Source: Spirogloea muscicola
Lineage: Eukaryota; Streptophyta; Zygnematophyceae; Spirogloeales; Spirogloeaceae
Length of the DNA: 34,585 nt
NCBI GenBank assembly: GCA_009602725.1
Contig: WELB01000135.1
Coordinates: 3,738 to 38,322 of the forward strand
Reading direction: 5' to 3'
The translations under genes were made by a program, and so were the position numbers. Of this stretch, positions 1-14,585 are shown piece by piece. Numbering within the stretch: the first letter of the stretch is position 1; the number at the start of each line of letters is the position of its first letter. Under the pieces are notes generated by a model. That model ran no database searches. It was not told where the DNA came from and was given only the letters and a program-made list of their open reading frames with translations.

Positions 1-105
1 TCCGGAAGATCACTTGCGAAAAGCTCGCCCAATCAAGAGGGTGGCTGGGAAAGGCCAGCCCAAAAAGAATGGACAAAGTCCGAAGGTGCGTCGTTTGGCT
101 GCAAG
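1..105 (-). mobile_element. LINE 3'-tail fragment (stem-loop tail)
   Basis: Read on the minus strand, this stretch matches the tail module seen at 16540–16595, 20420–20480 and 21025–21100. It has a GTCCATTC-type box, then a GGGCTGG…CCAGCC stem-loop (arms 43–48 and 55–60), then a GGGCGAGC box. No coding part of the element is visible, and the fragment may continue beyond the left edge. Assignment to the LINE family is inferred from better-preserved copies in this window that carry the LINE ORF2 C-terminus just upstream of the same tail. Confidence 0.55.
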
Positions 106-732
106 GTACTCCGACCTGCGTAACTCTCCCGGTTGAGATGGCACCAGGTATCAGTGGCCGTAACGTGCACTGTCCCCCAGTCTCTTCAAGTGTGACAAGA
201 AGCAAATCAAGATCCAAGCAATCACGTTACACTGCAACAGGAATGTGTGAGGTACCGACGTCATGAAGGCACAAAAGCCACGAAGGAAAGTGGCCCACAT
301 GCACAGGTGGAGCTCAAGCAACCTGTGATGTGCTGCTAGGAACCGAGGGAGGCGACTTTTAAAGAGGTGACTGCTAAGTTGGAAAGCAGTCATATCCAGC
401 TCCTCCCTTGCCAGGAGAACAGACAGGCAAATGCCTCTTACCAACTCTGTCCTTGACCCAATATGCCTGAGCTTGTTGCCTGCTGGATGAGTGCAGGCCC
501 GGCCATCCCGGCACCTTGCTATAAGTCATGCACAGTCACTCAGCCAGTAGGCGGCCTGAGGTGTTGAGCGTGACAGACCAAGTTTTGCATAAGCATTTAG
601 GGCCCAAGAACACAGCAGACGTCAGCGATAATGCACGATTGCACCACATGCCAATATGGATTGCCACATTGTATGTCGACCACTGGCAGCCACAAAACGG
701 ATCTGAGAGGGGAGCCGTCATCCCAGATCCAC
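106..732. other. Intergenic, probably 3' region of the LepA gene
   Basis: No exon of a recognisable gene is visible here on either strand. The stretch lies directly downstream of the LepA stop codon (733–735, minus strand) and probably contains its 3' UTR and polyadenylation region. I could not pin down a polyadenylation signal. The short open frames have no family-like motifs. Confidence 0.4.
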
Positions 733-3700
733 CTACACGACCTCCTTCTCTAATCTCAGGACAGCCATGAAAGCATCCTGGGGTACCTCCACTCTGCCCA
801 GGGACTTCATGCGCTTCTTGCCCTCGGCCTGCAGGTGGTCACGCACATCCTTGCATTACTACCACTCTCTGGAGCGGCGACAATGCAGCTGCAGTGAGGG
901 CACAACTAAGCCCGGGACTCACCTGCTTCTTGAGCAGCTTCTTCTTACGAGAGATGTCACCCCCTGCATGGGCAGGAAGAAGCCAGTCCACCCAACCAAA
1001 GAAAGCATCATAGGCTGGTATTGACTTGAGGGCATTATGTGGAAGTGGCATGTCCTGCCCACTGTAGACAGCTTCCACTGTCATCAAGGCACTTTTAGGT
1101 GAACATCCAAGGTGGGCAACCAAATCTCATCAAGAATCATTGGCACCACAGATGGCGGGCCCTCACCATAGCACTTCGCAAGGACATCCTTGCGCATTGC
1201 CGCGATTGCCTCGCTGGCTATTACTTTTGTGCCTATGCATGCCTGCATCAAACGAGCAGAACTTGGAAAAAGCTGCTGCATCCTTGTCCAGTTGTCTGTC
1301 TAGGGCAAAGCTTCTGGGAAGACAGCACAGAACATAGAGCAGGGACAATCCTTGATTGCCTCATGAAATTAACCACAACATCCTGGCAAGCAACTCAAAG
1401 GGAGGGAGGCCAAAGGACAAGCACGCTCTCCTTATTACCTGGATGGGTATTTTAAACATCTGCCGTGGAATCAAGTCCTTGAGCTTCTGTGTCAAGGCTC
1501 TACCAACATAGTATGCCTGCAGACAAACAAGCTCGTCAGAAGTACAGCACAAAAGTTGGCCAAAAATGGCCTTAGCTTCAGCTGCTGTGCTTTAGCCGAG
1601 GCAACAGCCACCTTGTCACGGTGCACGATAGTCGCAAGCGGATCCACTGGCTCGCCATTGATGAGGACGTCTAATTTGACGAGATCGCTTTGCCTGTAAC
1701 TGCAACCTTGCAAGACAAGACCAGACAAGCAGTTACTCTGAAAGGACATTCATCACTCCGCGGCAAAACTAGCCTGCGATCTGCTATTAGCAAAGGTACA
1801 GGAAACAGATTGAATTGGTAACAAAGCAGGCCACACGTTCTCTTTCAAGTGCCAGAATGCATACCCCACCAAGGAGTATTCCATGCTGGCATAGCCCTTG
1901 CTCCTGGACTTAAGCTGGTCAAAGAAGTCGCCCACGACCTCGCCGAGGGGTATGTCATATATCAAAGTCGCCCTAGTCTCTGAGAGATACTTGATCTCCT
2001 TGAAGTCGCCCCGTCTCTCCTGAGCCAGCTCCATGAGGGTGCCAATATAGTCCTTGGGTGTCATGATCTCCACCTGCTCACCAACAGAGATCAACTCCAC
2101 CCATGAAGACAACAACAATCAAAATGGCTTCATCTGTACAAAATCCTTGTCTAATCCTCAACTATCATGCTGCTGTCAAGTCACCTACCTTCACGTATGG
2201 CTCCTCCAAAGCCTTTCGCCTCTCTGGAGGTGGCAAATCTGACGGGTTCGAACACTCCACCTGCTCATTGACAAGCCAGGACATAAGCTGGATAAGCGTG
2301 CCCCTTTCTGAAAGCGGCCTTGGCATCAACAGGCCTTTGATGCACCGGTGTCACCACAGGCTGCGGGCTGCCTGCAGACCTTGAATACTTATCACACTGT
2401 CGTCACTGCAGTGTACTCTGTACACAACGCTTGGCGCAGTTGTTATCAAATTTAGGCCATTTTCTCTCTCCAGCCTCTCCTGCAAGGCCGTCGAAGTCAG
2501 ACAGAATAAGAGACGAGATGGACAATCTGGGAGGCTCCATCTGAGCAGCATGTTGCACAGGACTAAATGTAGTATGTCAACACAAACCTGAACAATTTCC
2601 ATGTGGAGAAGGCCCAGGAAGCCACACCGAAAGCCAAAGCCCATGGCACTTGATGACTCTGGTTCAAACTGCGCCCCCACAAACCATCCACTCCCCAACC
2701 AAATATATGTTACACAATAATTGATGATGTTTGTTGTTTCTCAGAAATTACTCTCAGAGAGTGCCAAGGAGGGGTGCACCAACATCCGACAATAAGGAAA
2801 GGTGCAACATACAAGTGCAGGAGCCTGGGGTGCCGTGTGAGCACTACCTTCAGGGCAGCATCGTTCAGCTGAAGCTTTTCCAATGCATCCCGCAAATCGG
2901 GGAACCTACAGAGGCCACCAATAGGCACTTGATAACGCGAAATCACTACTGTGATAAAGGATATACAGGTGCCTCATTTCAGCCATTGAGCTATCTCAGT
3001 TTGCGACACAAAGGCTTGACAACCATTCCAACTACAGCAGATTCTAGTGTGCAGATTCTAGTGTTGATTGAGGTACATTGTCAATGGGTGGGGATAGGAA
3101 GGACTCACTGGTCTGCTTCTATAGGAAAAAGGCCACAGAAGACCATAGGCGTCGCTTCTTGGTAGCCAGGAAGCGCAGTGGTGGCAATCCTGCTCGAGTG
3201 CGTAATGGTATCACCTACCCTAGCATCTGCGACTGACCTTATTGAGGCCGCCAAATACCCGACCTGTGAAAGGGACCCCAGCAGTCAGTCGACTTCTGAC
3301 GATTCAAGACATTTCTAGCTTGACAGGAAGTGATGCAAGCGTAATGCACAGCATGAGACCACCCTTCTTCCGTACCTCTCCAGCATACAGCTCTTTCACA
3401 GGTAGCTGATTTGGAGAGAGAACGCCAATCTCATCCACCTCATACTCCTAGCAAGTTGCAGACAGGCATCCCTATGTCAGCTCTGCAAAGTTTCCAACAT
3501 TGCCATCTGCATGTAGCTTGATGATCGGGTGATGCATTCTTCCACCAGTAAACAGTCTATACTACTTGCCAGAATCTCCCTGCAGCAAGTATGTCTCAAT
3601 TTCGTACCTGTTTGCTGGCCATGAAGTGAATCTTATCTCCCTGTTTAAGTGTGCCATCCATTAGGCGGAAATATACAATGACTCCTCTATAGGGGTCATA

Positions 3701-6078
3701 ATAACTGGACCAGGAAGGCAAACGCCGTGTTTAGACAGAGCGCCTACTAGACCAGTATGCATTGTGGCAACCAGACCCGAGAAGAAGCAGCCTAAGTTGA
3801 AATCAACAATGCTGTGCCTAAAACCCTCGAATCATGGTGCCATGTCTGCTCCCAAGCTCGTGATCAGGTAATACCTATCAAATATCAAGGCCCTGAGGGG
3901 CTCATCAATGGTAGCCTTTGGAGCTGGAACATTCTGAACGACACGTTCCAGAATATCTGTGATGCCAATACCCTCCTGAAAAACAGACAAGGTGCCATAT
4001 TACTTGATACCAGTTGGTCAAGTAGCACGCTTTTCGTGCTTATCGTGCCGCCTCAAATCACGAAGTCATGGCCTGCTCATCTGTCTACACAAGCACTCCT
4101 TGCGCAGCGAAGTGCAAAGAAGTTGCACGGGCAGGTGCACAGGCACCTCAGGTGCAAGTCTAGGCGAGACTGACCAGGCCACTATCATCACGATTTGCTA
4201 TAATGCTATAGGCCCCTTCATTACGCACCTTTGCAGAGCATAGTATGGCGTCACTGCAATCCAGCCCAATAACCTGCAAGAGCCAGGTCAAATGGCCAAG
4301 CTGCTTCAGCTAACATGTAAGCCACATGAATTGCAAGAAGAAGCCAAGGCAACCTGCCAACATGTGGGAAAACTGACAAGTTCCTGTGTTGCAACTCGGA
4401 CATACCTCCTCAATCTCGGCCCTCACTCGTTCTGGATTGGCACCGGGCAAATCGATCTTGTTAAGGACCGGTATGATTTCCAAGTTATTTTCCATCGCTA
4501 GGTAGACATTTGCGAGCGTTTGAGCCTCCACCCCCTGCAGAAGGTGAGGCGGGAAACGGGTGTCGAGGAAACTCTTCGTGAAAGAGAAGGACGTATTCCT
4601 CCAAAAGCGTGCTTTCTACTGAAGTGCTTGTGTAGTTTGTCACAGGCGATGAGGAGTAAAAGATGTATTCACAAGCTGTCCATGGTGCAGACCTGGGAGG
4701 CATCCACTACCAGAAGAGCACCCTCGCAAGCCGCCAAAGAACGTGACACCTGCACGCACAGGCCAAGCTTAGATGTGGCCCACATGCCCCAGTCATCTGA
4801 ACCAGCGAGCATAGTCTGAGAATGTTGACGCGCCTGCGGGATGACGTCTGCTAACTCAGTCGGGACACACAAGAGTGGGAACTGGAGCCTGCATGACCAT
4901 GAGTACGACATTCACGCTCATCAGCTTCCTTGCTAACAACAAGAAAATTCACCTCGTAAGAGAAGTCTACATGCCCAGGGGTATCAATCAGGTTGAGGCA
5001 GTATGCCTCTCCATCGCTAGCCACGTAGCGCATGCGTGCTGCCTGCACATGATGCAACCACGGCCAAGCTTCTAAGAGAGGGGTGGTCGCAGGGATGGCT
5101 TGGACTTGACACACGAGCAGCAGAGATGTCTACGGCCTCCTTGCGCAGCGTACCATGCAGCCACGCTGGATGACAGACAGACTGTCTTTCGAGCTGGAGC
5201 TAATGCGTATACAAGATGAGGGCCATTCCTGTCCAAGCTTGCTGCAGACATCATGAAAGTCCTGAAGGGGCCCTTCGCAGCCAGGCCCTCTATCTGAAGT
5301 CGTATGCATTTTAGAGCAAGATGATTGTGCTCACCTGCAGCTTGATGGTGATGCCCCGCTCGCGCTCCAGGTCCATGTTGTCCAGGAACTGCTGCTGCAT
5401 TTCCCGGGCCTCCACAGTCCCCGTGTCCTGGAGGAGGCGGTCCGCCAGCGTCGACTTCCCGTGGTCGATGTGCGCAATGATGCTGAAGTTCCGTATCCTG
5501 GACACGGGAACCTGCGCAGAGGCATGCGCTGCTGGCACGTCACGCTGATGGTCTGATAAGCTCTACAGTCAGAGCTTCCACGCAGCTAAGCGTTATTACA
5601 TACCTTGTCAAGGCGCCTGTCATCCTGAGCTCCGAGGCTCTTCCGCCCCTCCCGTGTGGCCTTGACGTCGCTAGTCCCGGTCGTCTGTGCGACGCAGTGG
5701 AGGCCGCAGCCGCCCGCTTTGCACAGCGCTCTCCTGGATCCTCTGCTGCGCCCAGCCGGCAGCCTCCTGGCGTGCAGGCCACGCCGGCATGGACATCTCA
5801 GCGCATTCCCTAACTAGACTGGAAGCCTTAGTGCAGCCATAGTTCCGGAGGCCAGAAGTGCGACTGGCCATGAGGCCAGCGCCTCACCTCCAGCCGGCGA
5901 CGGCGTCGAGATGCCACGAAGGAGCGGCCGTCAGCCCCTGGCGGCTGGACGGCGACGCGAAGCCCCGGCAGTCGCCGCTGCCGCTGCCGCCGCCGCTGCC
6001 GCTAGGGCCTGCTGCCGCCGGGAGGCGGCGGCACTTTTGCAGAGCGGCGCAGGAGCCGGCGCTGCGCAGGGCGTCCAT
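733..6078 (-). CDS. LEPA: Plastid translation factor EF4/LepA (GUF1-type GTPase), 21 exons
   Basis: Ribosome-bound GTPase that back-translocates stalled ribosomes, here probably in the plastid. Exons (minus): 5888–6078, 5604–5745, 5335–5511, 4953–5042, 4693–4749, 4406–4534, 4229–4273, 3875–3975, 3608–3704, 3376–3447, 3109–3263, 2848–2905, 2588–2668, ~2396–2479, 2189–2260, 1865–2073, 1612–1699, 1439–1516, 1167–1242, 923–963, 733–828. Together they give one frame of about 712 aa. The first ~110 residues are Arg/Ala/Ser-rich (starting MDALRSAG) and resemble a transit peptide. The GTPase motifs are AHIDHGKST (124–132), GITIKL, DTPGH (190–194), NKID (244–247) and SAK (275–277). The LepA-specific C-terminus follows ([11 protein letters not shown], then [10 protein letters not shown]). 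The start of exon 2 and the donor of exon 14 are the least certain splice sites; GTACAC slightly upstream is an alternative to GTGATA for exon 14. The start ATG lies in GC-rich sequence and was chosen because it links in frame to exon 2. Confidence 0.93.
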
Positions 6079-6419
6079 GCCTCGCGCCCGCGCTCGTGGG
6101 CGGCTGCCGCTGCGGCAAAGGCGGCTCTAGCGCCTGGCCATTGCCTGGCCACTACCGCTGCCGCTAGTGGCGCCTGCCGAGCCACAGGAGTGCCAGGGCG
6201 CGTCCCTCGCATGCCCGTCCACGGCCGACTTCTGCGCCGTCGGAGCCGCCGCGAGATCCGGCGCCTCCGCCGCCGCCGGGTGCGGGCCCGGCTACTCCTA
6301 ACAGGGGACGCACGTGCGCTCTGGAGCCTCGCCCTAGCTCAGACGGTAAATGACATGGGAGGACTAATTTAGCACTGCCTCGTGCCCAGCCTACAGCCAG
6401 AGAAATACTGCGATCAATT

Positions 6420-6545
6420 CATTTGTCATTTGTCATTTTTCGGGCTGGCTGTTCATAGCCCTCGCCCCCTCTGTGCTCTGAGTCGTGGGTACTGAACGGG
6501 TCAGCTTAGCAGCAGGTGATGTGCATCTGTCTATGTGCTTGCCTT
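6420..6545 (+). mobile_element. LINE 3'-tail fragment, sister of 18125–18330
   Basis: The stem-loop GGGCT…AGCCC (6442–6446 with 6457–6461) is followed by a CTGAGTCGTGGGTACTGA box. Next comes a stretch (about 6495–6540, with GGGTCAGCTTAGCAGCAGG) that recurs as the reverse complement at about 18240–18320. This shows a shared dispersed element. The box corresponds to the TRGY-stop end of the LINE reading frame in better copies. Confidence 0.55.
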
Positions 6546-6639
6546 TGTACTTGGCCACTCAGGCCCTCCATCACTTCGTACACACTACATTCCCCTTTGA
6601 GAGAGCCACTTTCATTGGATAGGAGAGAAAAACTCTTTC

Positions 6640-6735
6640 AGTGGAGGGCGATGGCTGAGATGGCCAGCCCTTATGAAAGAATGAACGAAGTTCGAAGGGG
6701 CCAGAGAAAGAAGAAAGAAAGAGGAAAGCACTAGA
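6640..6735 (-). mobile_element. LINE 3'-tail fragment
   Basis: On the minus strand there is a stem-loop (arms 6653–6657 and 6665–6669) preceded by a box resembling GGCCCCTTCGAAC, as in the tails at 20414 and 21025. It lies in opposite orientation to the neighbouring fragment at 6420. No coding sequence is retained. Confidence 0.45.
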
Positions 6736-7019
6736 GCACACAGTGACTCAAATGGCCACTGGAAGCTCAAAACTCCCTGTTGAGCATCCCGTGTTGAACA
6801 AGCTCCAAGTCCTTAGGCCAGGACCACAGACCCCTCTCTGATGAACAGGCATAGGCTTCTGCTCTACGCCTGGCTGATTTACCCACTAAAAGGACAAGCA
6901 GAATGCTCTGGCCCCGGCGGTGAAGATGCAAAACAGCTCATGGCAGCAGCAGCCATAAGTAGGGCATGGGCACAGGTGCGGTCACCTTAGAACCATAACA
7001 ACAATGTACTGTAAAGAAT

Positions 7020-7085
7020 GCAATGTAAATCAGTGGCTGTGAAAGGCCAGCCCAAAAAGAATGAACAAGAACAAAGTGGTTCACG
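7020..7085 (-). mobile_element. Short LINE 3'-tail fragment
   Basis: GGCTG…CAGCC arms (7035–7039, 7048–7052) are flanked on the minus strand by the TTGTTCATTCTTTTTGGGC box, which is very close to the tails at 1–105 and 16540. Only about 60 bp are recognisable. Confidence 0.5.
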
Positions 7086-7343
7086 TGCTACCGTTTCAGC
7101 TATTCTAGCATACTCCCCTTCACGTGAAAGGACTGGACCAACAATCTGCTGGAAGTGAGAGAAAGATGTGGGCCACTCTTTTACCCGTTCCAAAATGGTG
7201 TAAGCCTAAACTCTGAGACAGCCGCATTGGCTCCTTCACCTGCAGTTGCTAACTGAAGAAGCCCTTGCACCAATCTCCATGTATGTGCTTGCGCATTGTA
7301 CTGAAGACGAACTTGAGGAACGAGGAAAGCACCTGCTACACAC

Positions 7344-10123
7344 TCAGCTGAACATCTTGGAGTATGCTTTGCGCTCCTTGTCCATGCGGTCTGCTATCTG
7401 GAAGAAGACAGCAGTGCACCCTCTGGCTCAATGTCTAGGAATTAGAATTTCCAGTAGCGCAAGTACCGGAGCCATGAACAAAGTAGCAGCGACACAGTCT
7501 GAGCTTCCCAGTCTAGAAGATTGTTGTAATAAATACCTTCTTCTTAACCAGCTGCAGCTCCTTCCTAACTGCCACTGCACAAAGTTCAAAAGAAACTGGT
7601 ACTTTGTAAGGGAACAGTCATGAAAAAGATTGGGTATTGAGCCTCTCAGAGAGAGTATTGTTACATTCCACACTGTCGGTAACACACTAAGTGGGTAGTA
7701 GGCTGACTTCGTGCCAGTATGTGCTGCAGCAGCATTACCATCCTTCTCTTCGTGCTTTTGTGCATTGGTCAGATCTTCCAGGGCCCCTTCCAAGTCATTC
7801 AGCGCAAGACGAGCCTAAGCAGAGCAAAGAGTTTGATGGCAAGAGTGAGACCGTCGTATTCAGCTTGCTCAGAGTGGCTTGAGCTCAAGCCATTCCGAAC
7901 CGCTGCTGCAACTGCAGGAAGGCCAGCAGCTACCGGCTGGCAACTTAAGAAGCCAAAAGTTGCACTCAGCAAGGGAGAATGCTCTGCAACAGCCAAGAAA
8001 TCAGTTGACTAACAGTTGCATTTTCCTGTAGCGCATACCTGACCCTTTCTGAAGAGAGCCTTGACACAGGTAGGGTTCTGAACCAATGCAAAGTCGCAGT
8101 CCTTTAGTGCTCCTGCCCAGTCTTCGAGCTTGAGCTTGCAAGCCTGATGCATGATCACGCAAGCAATGAGACTCATACAATCTTGCGTAGTGAAATTCAT
8201 ACGCCAGCAAGTAACAGGTGGTCATCAGGCAGAAGGGCAGCAAAGATCACAATCTGCACCCCCACATAATGTCCATGAGGAGGCACAATCTCATATCTGT
8301 AAAGAGCATCTAGTTTATAGCAATGCAGATGCATCGCTCCTTACAGCATTATTGAGGAGGCATGCCTCCCTGATCCGTTGCAGCTCTGCTATCCGTTCTG
8401 TGGAGGCGATAAGGTCAATAAGCACAAGTATTACCTAGCAGCAGGGTAAGCAACTTCTGCAGCACAATCATGATGAGAGTGGGCTGTGTTGACTATAGCT
8501 TTCTGTACCTGCTCAGTGATAAATAGCACTCACCATCATCAGCTCCCTTTTTGCCCCATGACTCATCCAAAAATCGTAATGTCTTACAATACTTGCTTGA
8601 GGCAGCCTTGTACTCTCCTTTCTGCAGCCAGCGTTACCCGGTCAATTATCTTCTTCATATAGAATGGGGAGATCCTTAAGCTAATGAGGAGGAAAGTAAT
8701 GAAGCTCTTCCAAAGTGGGCGTGACCGTGAGAGGCCAGCCCAAAATGTGTGGAGAGAAGGAAGGGTTATGGCAGGGCTATGACTCTCCGACAAGCTGCAG
8801 CCAATGGCAATTGCAAGTCAAAGTATCGGTCTGCAACCTTGAAGAGTTCGTTGCCAATGCCTTTGATTGAGTTGATAGCAGTTAGCCACCACTCTAGGTC
8901 TTCTGGATTTGTATCCAAGTCCTGGGGCCAGTCTGGGTAGTTATCACCATCCCTCCGCCAGCCTGCAACACCGTCATCAGCACCTGGTACAAGCTCTCCA
9001 CAATCTGCAATCAGAATATCCTGCATCGCGCAAATGCCCATGCCGAACCGTTAGTGATACACACTGCAATTGCAATGAAGACCGAGTCTATTATATGCAT
9101 ATGATATGATATGCCTAGTATGTGTGCTATAAAGTATATGTGCAGACTCTGACAAGATGACGCAATCTTCTAGCAATAAGAGTCATGCTAAACCAAGCTC
9201 ATTGACGTGAGAAACCTTGACAGGCTTATCATTAGCCCCGGTCTCTGATCTCTCGATTGTCTTGACAACGCCAAAACCTTTCCTCACGCAACCGAAGACA
9301 ACGTGCTTGCCATCCAGATGCCGAGCTGGGGCTGTTGTAATGAAGAACTGCGAGCCGTTTGTATCTGGGCCGGCGTTTGCCATGGACAGGAGGCCCTTGC
9401 GGTCATGCTGCACCAGTCATTTTAATGTTGAGAGTTAGAAGAGCTGGGGGTTATCATTGAATGAATTTTACAGAAGACTTGGCTTCGCAGGTAAGTTGTG
9501 CAGCTGCAGGCATACTCTGAAAGCCAAGCCGGCAGCTTCATCTTGGAACTTGGCACCATAGATGGACTCGCCGCCTGTGCCATCCATGGCTGAGAAATCT
9601 CCGCCCTGAATCATGAAACCCTTGATGACTCTGTGGAATGGACTGCCCTGCAATAGTGGGTGCCGAATCGTGTTGTTACTTAGAAAGTGTTTGTCACGCG
9701 AGAAAAGGCCTCCTCATAGTGTTTATTGACCGATCAGGAGAAGCTGGCCCTCTATTGCCTGTTCCCAAGCTCCATAAGGACCTCAAACCCAAGTCATAAA
9801 CCCTGCTTGCGAGCTCCACGCTGCAATCTCGGCATGCGGTCTCGATCTCGGGACTATATGGGTCCAGCAAGCTTGGGTCAGGATCCCGGAACCGACTCTG
9901 GGGCCACCTTGAAGTGGAGGGCCTTGCCGGTCGTCGAGCCCACGCCCTTCTCTCCAGTGCAGAGGGCGCGGAAGTTCTCAGCAGTGACCGGGCAGCGGTC
10001 CGCCCAGAGCTCCAAAAGCACTCGGCCCTGCGGCTCGCCGTCAATGGTGACGTCCAGGAAGCACCGGGTGTTGGGTATTGGCGCAGCATCCTCTGGGGCG
10101 GGCGCTTCCGCTTGCTCGGCCAT
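7344..10123 (-). CDS. CYP40: Cyclophilin-40 (PPIase plus TPR co-chaperone), 10 exons
   Basis: Hsp90 co-chaperone with an N-terminal peptidyl-prolyl isomerase and a C-terminal TPR domain; the plant orthologue (SQUINT) supports AGO1 loading. Exons (minus): 9908–10123, 9516–9647, 9216–9407, 8838–9020, 8534–8621, 8345–8397, 8039–8143, 7739–7814, 7537–7574, 7344–7397. All phases join, giving 378 aa, close to the family length. The ATG at 10123 sits in a strong GCCGCCATGG context. PPIase residues include [14 protein letters not shown] (76–89, with R78 and Q86) and [12 protein letters not shown]. The position of the cyclosporin-contact Trp of CypA is His146, as is usual for CYP40. TPR helices follow from about residue 230 ([22 protein letters not shown]). 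The C-terminus is KAYSKMFS, the basic/Met-Phe end typical of CYP40. It is head-to-head with AOR copy 1. Confidence 0.95.
8715..8760 (-). mobile_element. Weak LINE-tail remnant inside CYP40 intron 4
   Basis: The minus strand reads a CCACACATTTTGGGCTGGCC-like core with a poor partner arm. It resembles the other stem-loop tails but only about 30 bp are recognisable. It lies in the intron between the CYP40 exons 8534–8621 and 8838–9020. Confidence 0.3.
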
Positions 10124-10617
10124 GGCGGCCGCTGCCAGCTTGAACGAGCTCAAGCCTCCTCCTTAATGGTGGTCAGGACTGAGGCCCTCCTTAGAGGCGC
10201 GGCGGCGGTGCTGGCTGGGCTGCGGCGGACGCCTGTGGGCCGGGCACCAGGCGGGGGGCGGCGGGAGGGCGGCCCGAGGGGCGTGCGCGACGAGTCGAGC
10301 TGACGGCAGATGAGCGGCGGCGAGCGACGAGACGAGGCGCGACGGGCGCGGCGAGGCGGAGACGCACTAGCGAACGGGAAACGGCTCTCCCCAAAGGGGA
10401 CTGAGACGGGCGGAAGCACACGGAACCACTCTCCCTGGCTTCCTGCGCATGGACGCTCCATCGAGCGAGACAACGACCAGTTGCAGATGGGAAGAACCGA
10501 CGGTGGCTGACGAAGGATAGGGAGTTTGGAGGGCCTGTTATCGGCCTGCTGGCCAGTCCGCCGGGCCAGCCTTGGCCAGTTCATCCAGCTCGCCCCGTCG
10601 CCGGGCCAGCGCCGGGC
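10124..10617. promoter_or_regulatory. Shared divergent 5' region of CYP40 and AOR copy 1
   Basis: The two start codons are 494 bases apart and face away from each other, so both promoters and 5' UTRs must lie here. It is GC-rich, and I see no convincing TATA box or heat-shock element. The part near 10440–10500 resembles sequence upstream of AOR copy 2 (about 18085–18130), so the AOR duplication included promoter sequence. The long open frames here are antisense GC artefacts. Confidence 0.45.
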
Positions 10618-13394
<2,777 letters not shown>

Positions 13395-14585
13395 GGCAAG
13401 GGCAGCATGATTCATAGCCCTGAACCTCCTTGCATGCCTTAACTTGGCAAGGTCACTGCTGGACGCTCTTAGCCTTATGGAGCAGGAAGTTTTCAGGCAG
13501 GCATCCCATTGACAGCCAGCCCACGCCGACAGGCCACATTGAACAAGGCCTGCTATAGCGCATGCAGCATAGTGGAAGAGGGAAGGGCTGCAACGGCCAA
13601 GCACAGCAAGAAAGGCATCCTCCATAAATTCACTCTGCTGCTTTTACAAATTGGCACATTGGCCTATGCAACATGCATGCATACTTGCAAGGGCTTGTTG
13701 ACAAGCATTTGGGAGGCAACTTCGCCAGGAGTTGATCGATGAGGTGTGTTGGTTGCCACTCGCTGCTGCTGCTGCAGGACACCAGCTGTGATGATCCTGC
13801 ATCTAGTGCAATGCCATACCATGGCCAGGGCCAAGTCGCCTGCACAGGCTGCATGTGAGCCTTTAATAAGCGGCTGCCAGCAGCCTCACAGCTGTCCTTA
13901 CACCGAGGTGCAGACTATATTTAGTTGCAGCAACAGTACCTTGATGGTGAACAAGTAGCAATTATGTCATGCAAATGCGAATCCTTAACAGAAGATCGTG
14001 CCATGAATGATGCCATCAAAAGGCATGAAGGTCCTTCCCAAAGATTAATTGAGGCCTGTAGCTGCACAGCGAGGACTGCGGCAGGAAGCACTGCTGTCTC
14101 AACAACCTCAAAGCGCTGCACTATTCTAAATACGTCCTTGGAGATTCCTGTCATGGATGACTATCAGAAACATAATTGCGCCCTTTCTTCAGCATCATCA
14201 TCTTCAATATGCTTAGACGAGTCACTGGGCCACAAGTGCAGAGCGTGCACCTATGGTGATGTGATTGTGCACTTTCATCTGCAGCTTGGATTACAAATAC
14301 GTGCCAACAGACAACACACCCTCACAGCTTCAAGTCAAGGATATCTTAATGAGATGTGCTCATCCTCAATGAGCACATCGCCTTTGGGTAGTCCAAGCAA
14401 CAATGTGCGCTCTCCAAAGCAACAGCAGTAGAGTTAAGGCTCTGTGTTCTGGACATTTTTCAAGACATTTTTCACAACACTAGGTTTGACTAAGTCCTTT
14501 AGTCAAGATAGCAGTGCTAACTGCTCGAGGCTAAAGTGCATACAGAAGCTTGTCTCGAATCGTAGCAGCAGAACAACATGCCCAG
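13395..14585. other. Convergent spacer between AOR copy 1 and the methylase
   Basis: This region lies downstream of both flanking genes. It contains the 168-codon open frame described separately but no recognisable domain. The rest is AT-richer sequence that probably includes both 3' UTRs. I see no clear repeat or RNA gene. Confidence 0.4.
13925..14431 (+). CDS. Unrecognised 168-codon ORF
   Basis: The open frame begins MQQQYLDGEQVAIM and ends SPKQQQ. It is rich in Ser, Thr, Gln and Cys, with a serine stretch (SSASSSSICLD) and no transmembrane segment or known motif that I recognise. It lies between two convergent genes where 3' UTRs are expected. It may be chance or an exon of an unannotated gene; codon use and lack of GC enrichment do not resemble the neighbouring coding exons. 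Confidence 0.15.
   Translation: MQQQYLDGEQVAIMSCKCESLTEDRAMNDAIKRHEGPSQRLIEACSCTARTAAGSTAVSTTSKRCTILNTSLEIPVMDDYQKHNCALSSASSSSICLDESLGHKCRACTYGDVIVHFHLQLGLQIRANRQHTLTASSQGYLNEMCSSSMSTSPLGSPSNNVRSPKQQQ

Larger units (their letters stand above)
6079..7343. other. Repeat-bearing spacer between LepA 5' end and CYP40 3' end
   Basis: The first 300 bases are very GC-rich and probably hold the LepA promoter and 5' UTR. Open frames there are Ala/Arg-rich composition artefacts. From about 6420 the spacer carries fragments of the stem-loop LINE tail in both orientations, listed separately. I see no gene in it. Confidence 0.4.

Noticed and set aside
5911-6372. Ala/Arg-rich open frame upstream of LepA
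   Set aside because: It overlaps LepA exon 1 on the other strand; the composition explains its openness.
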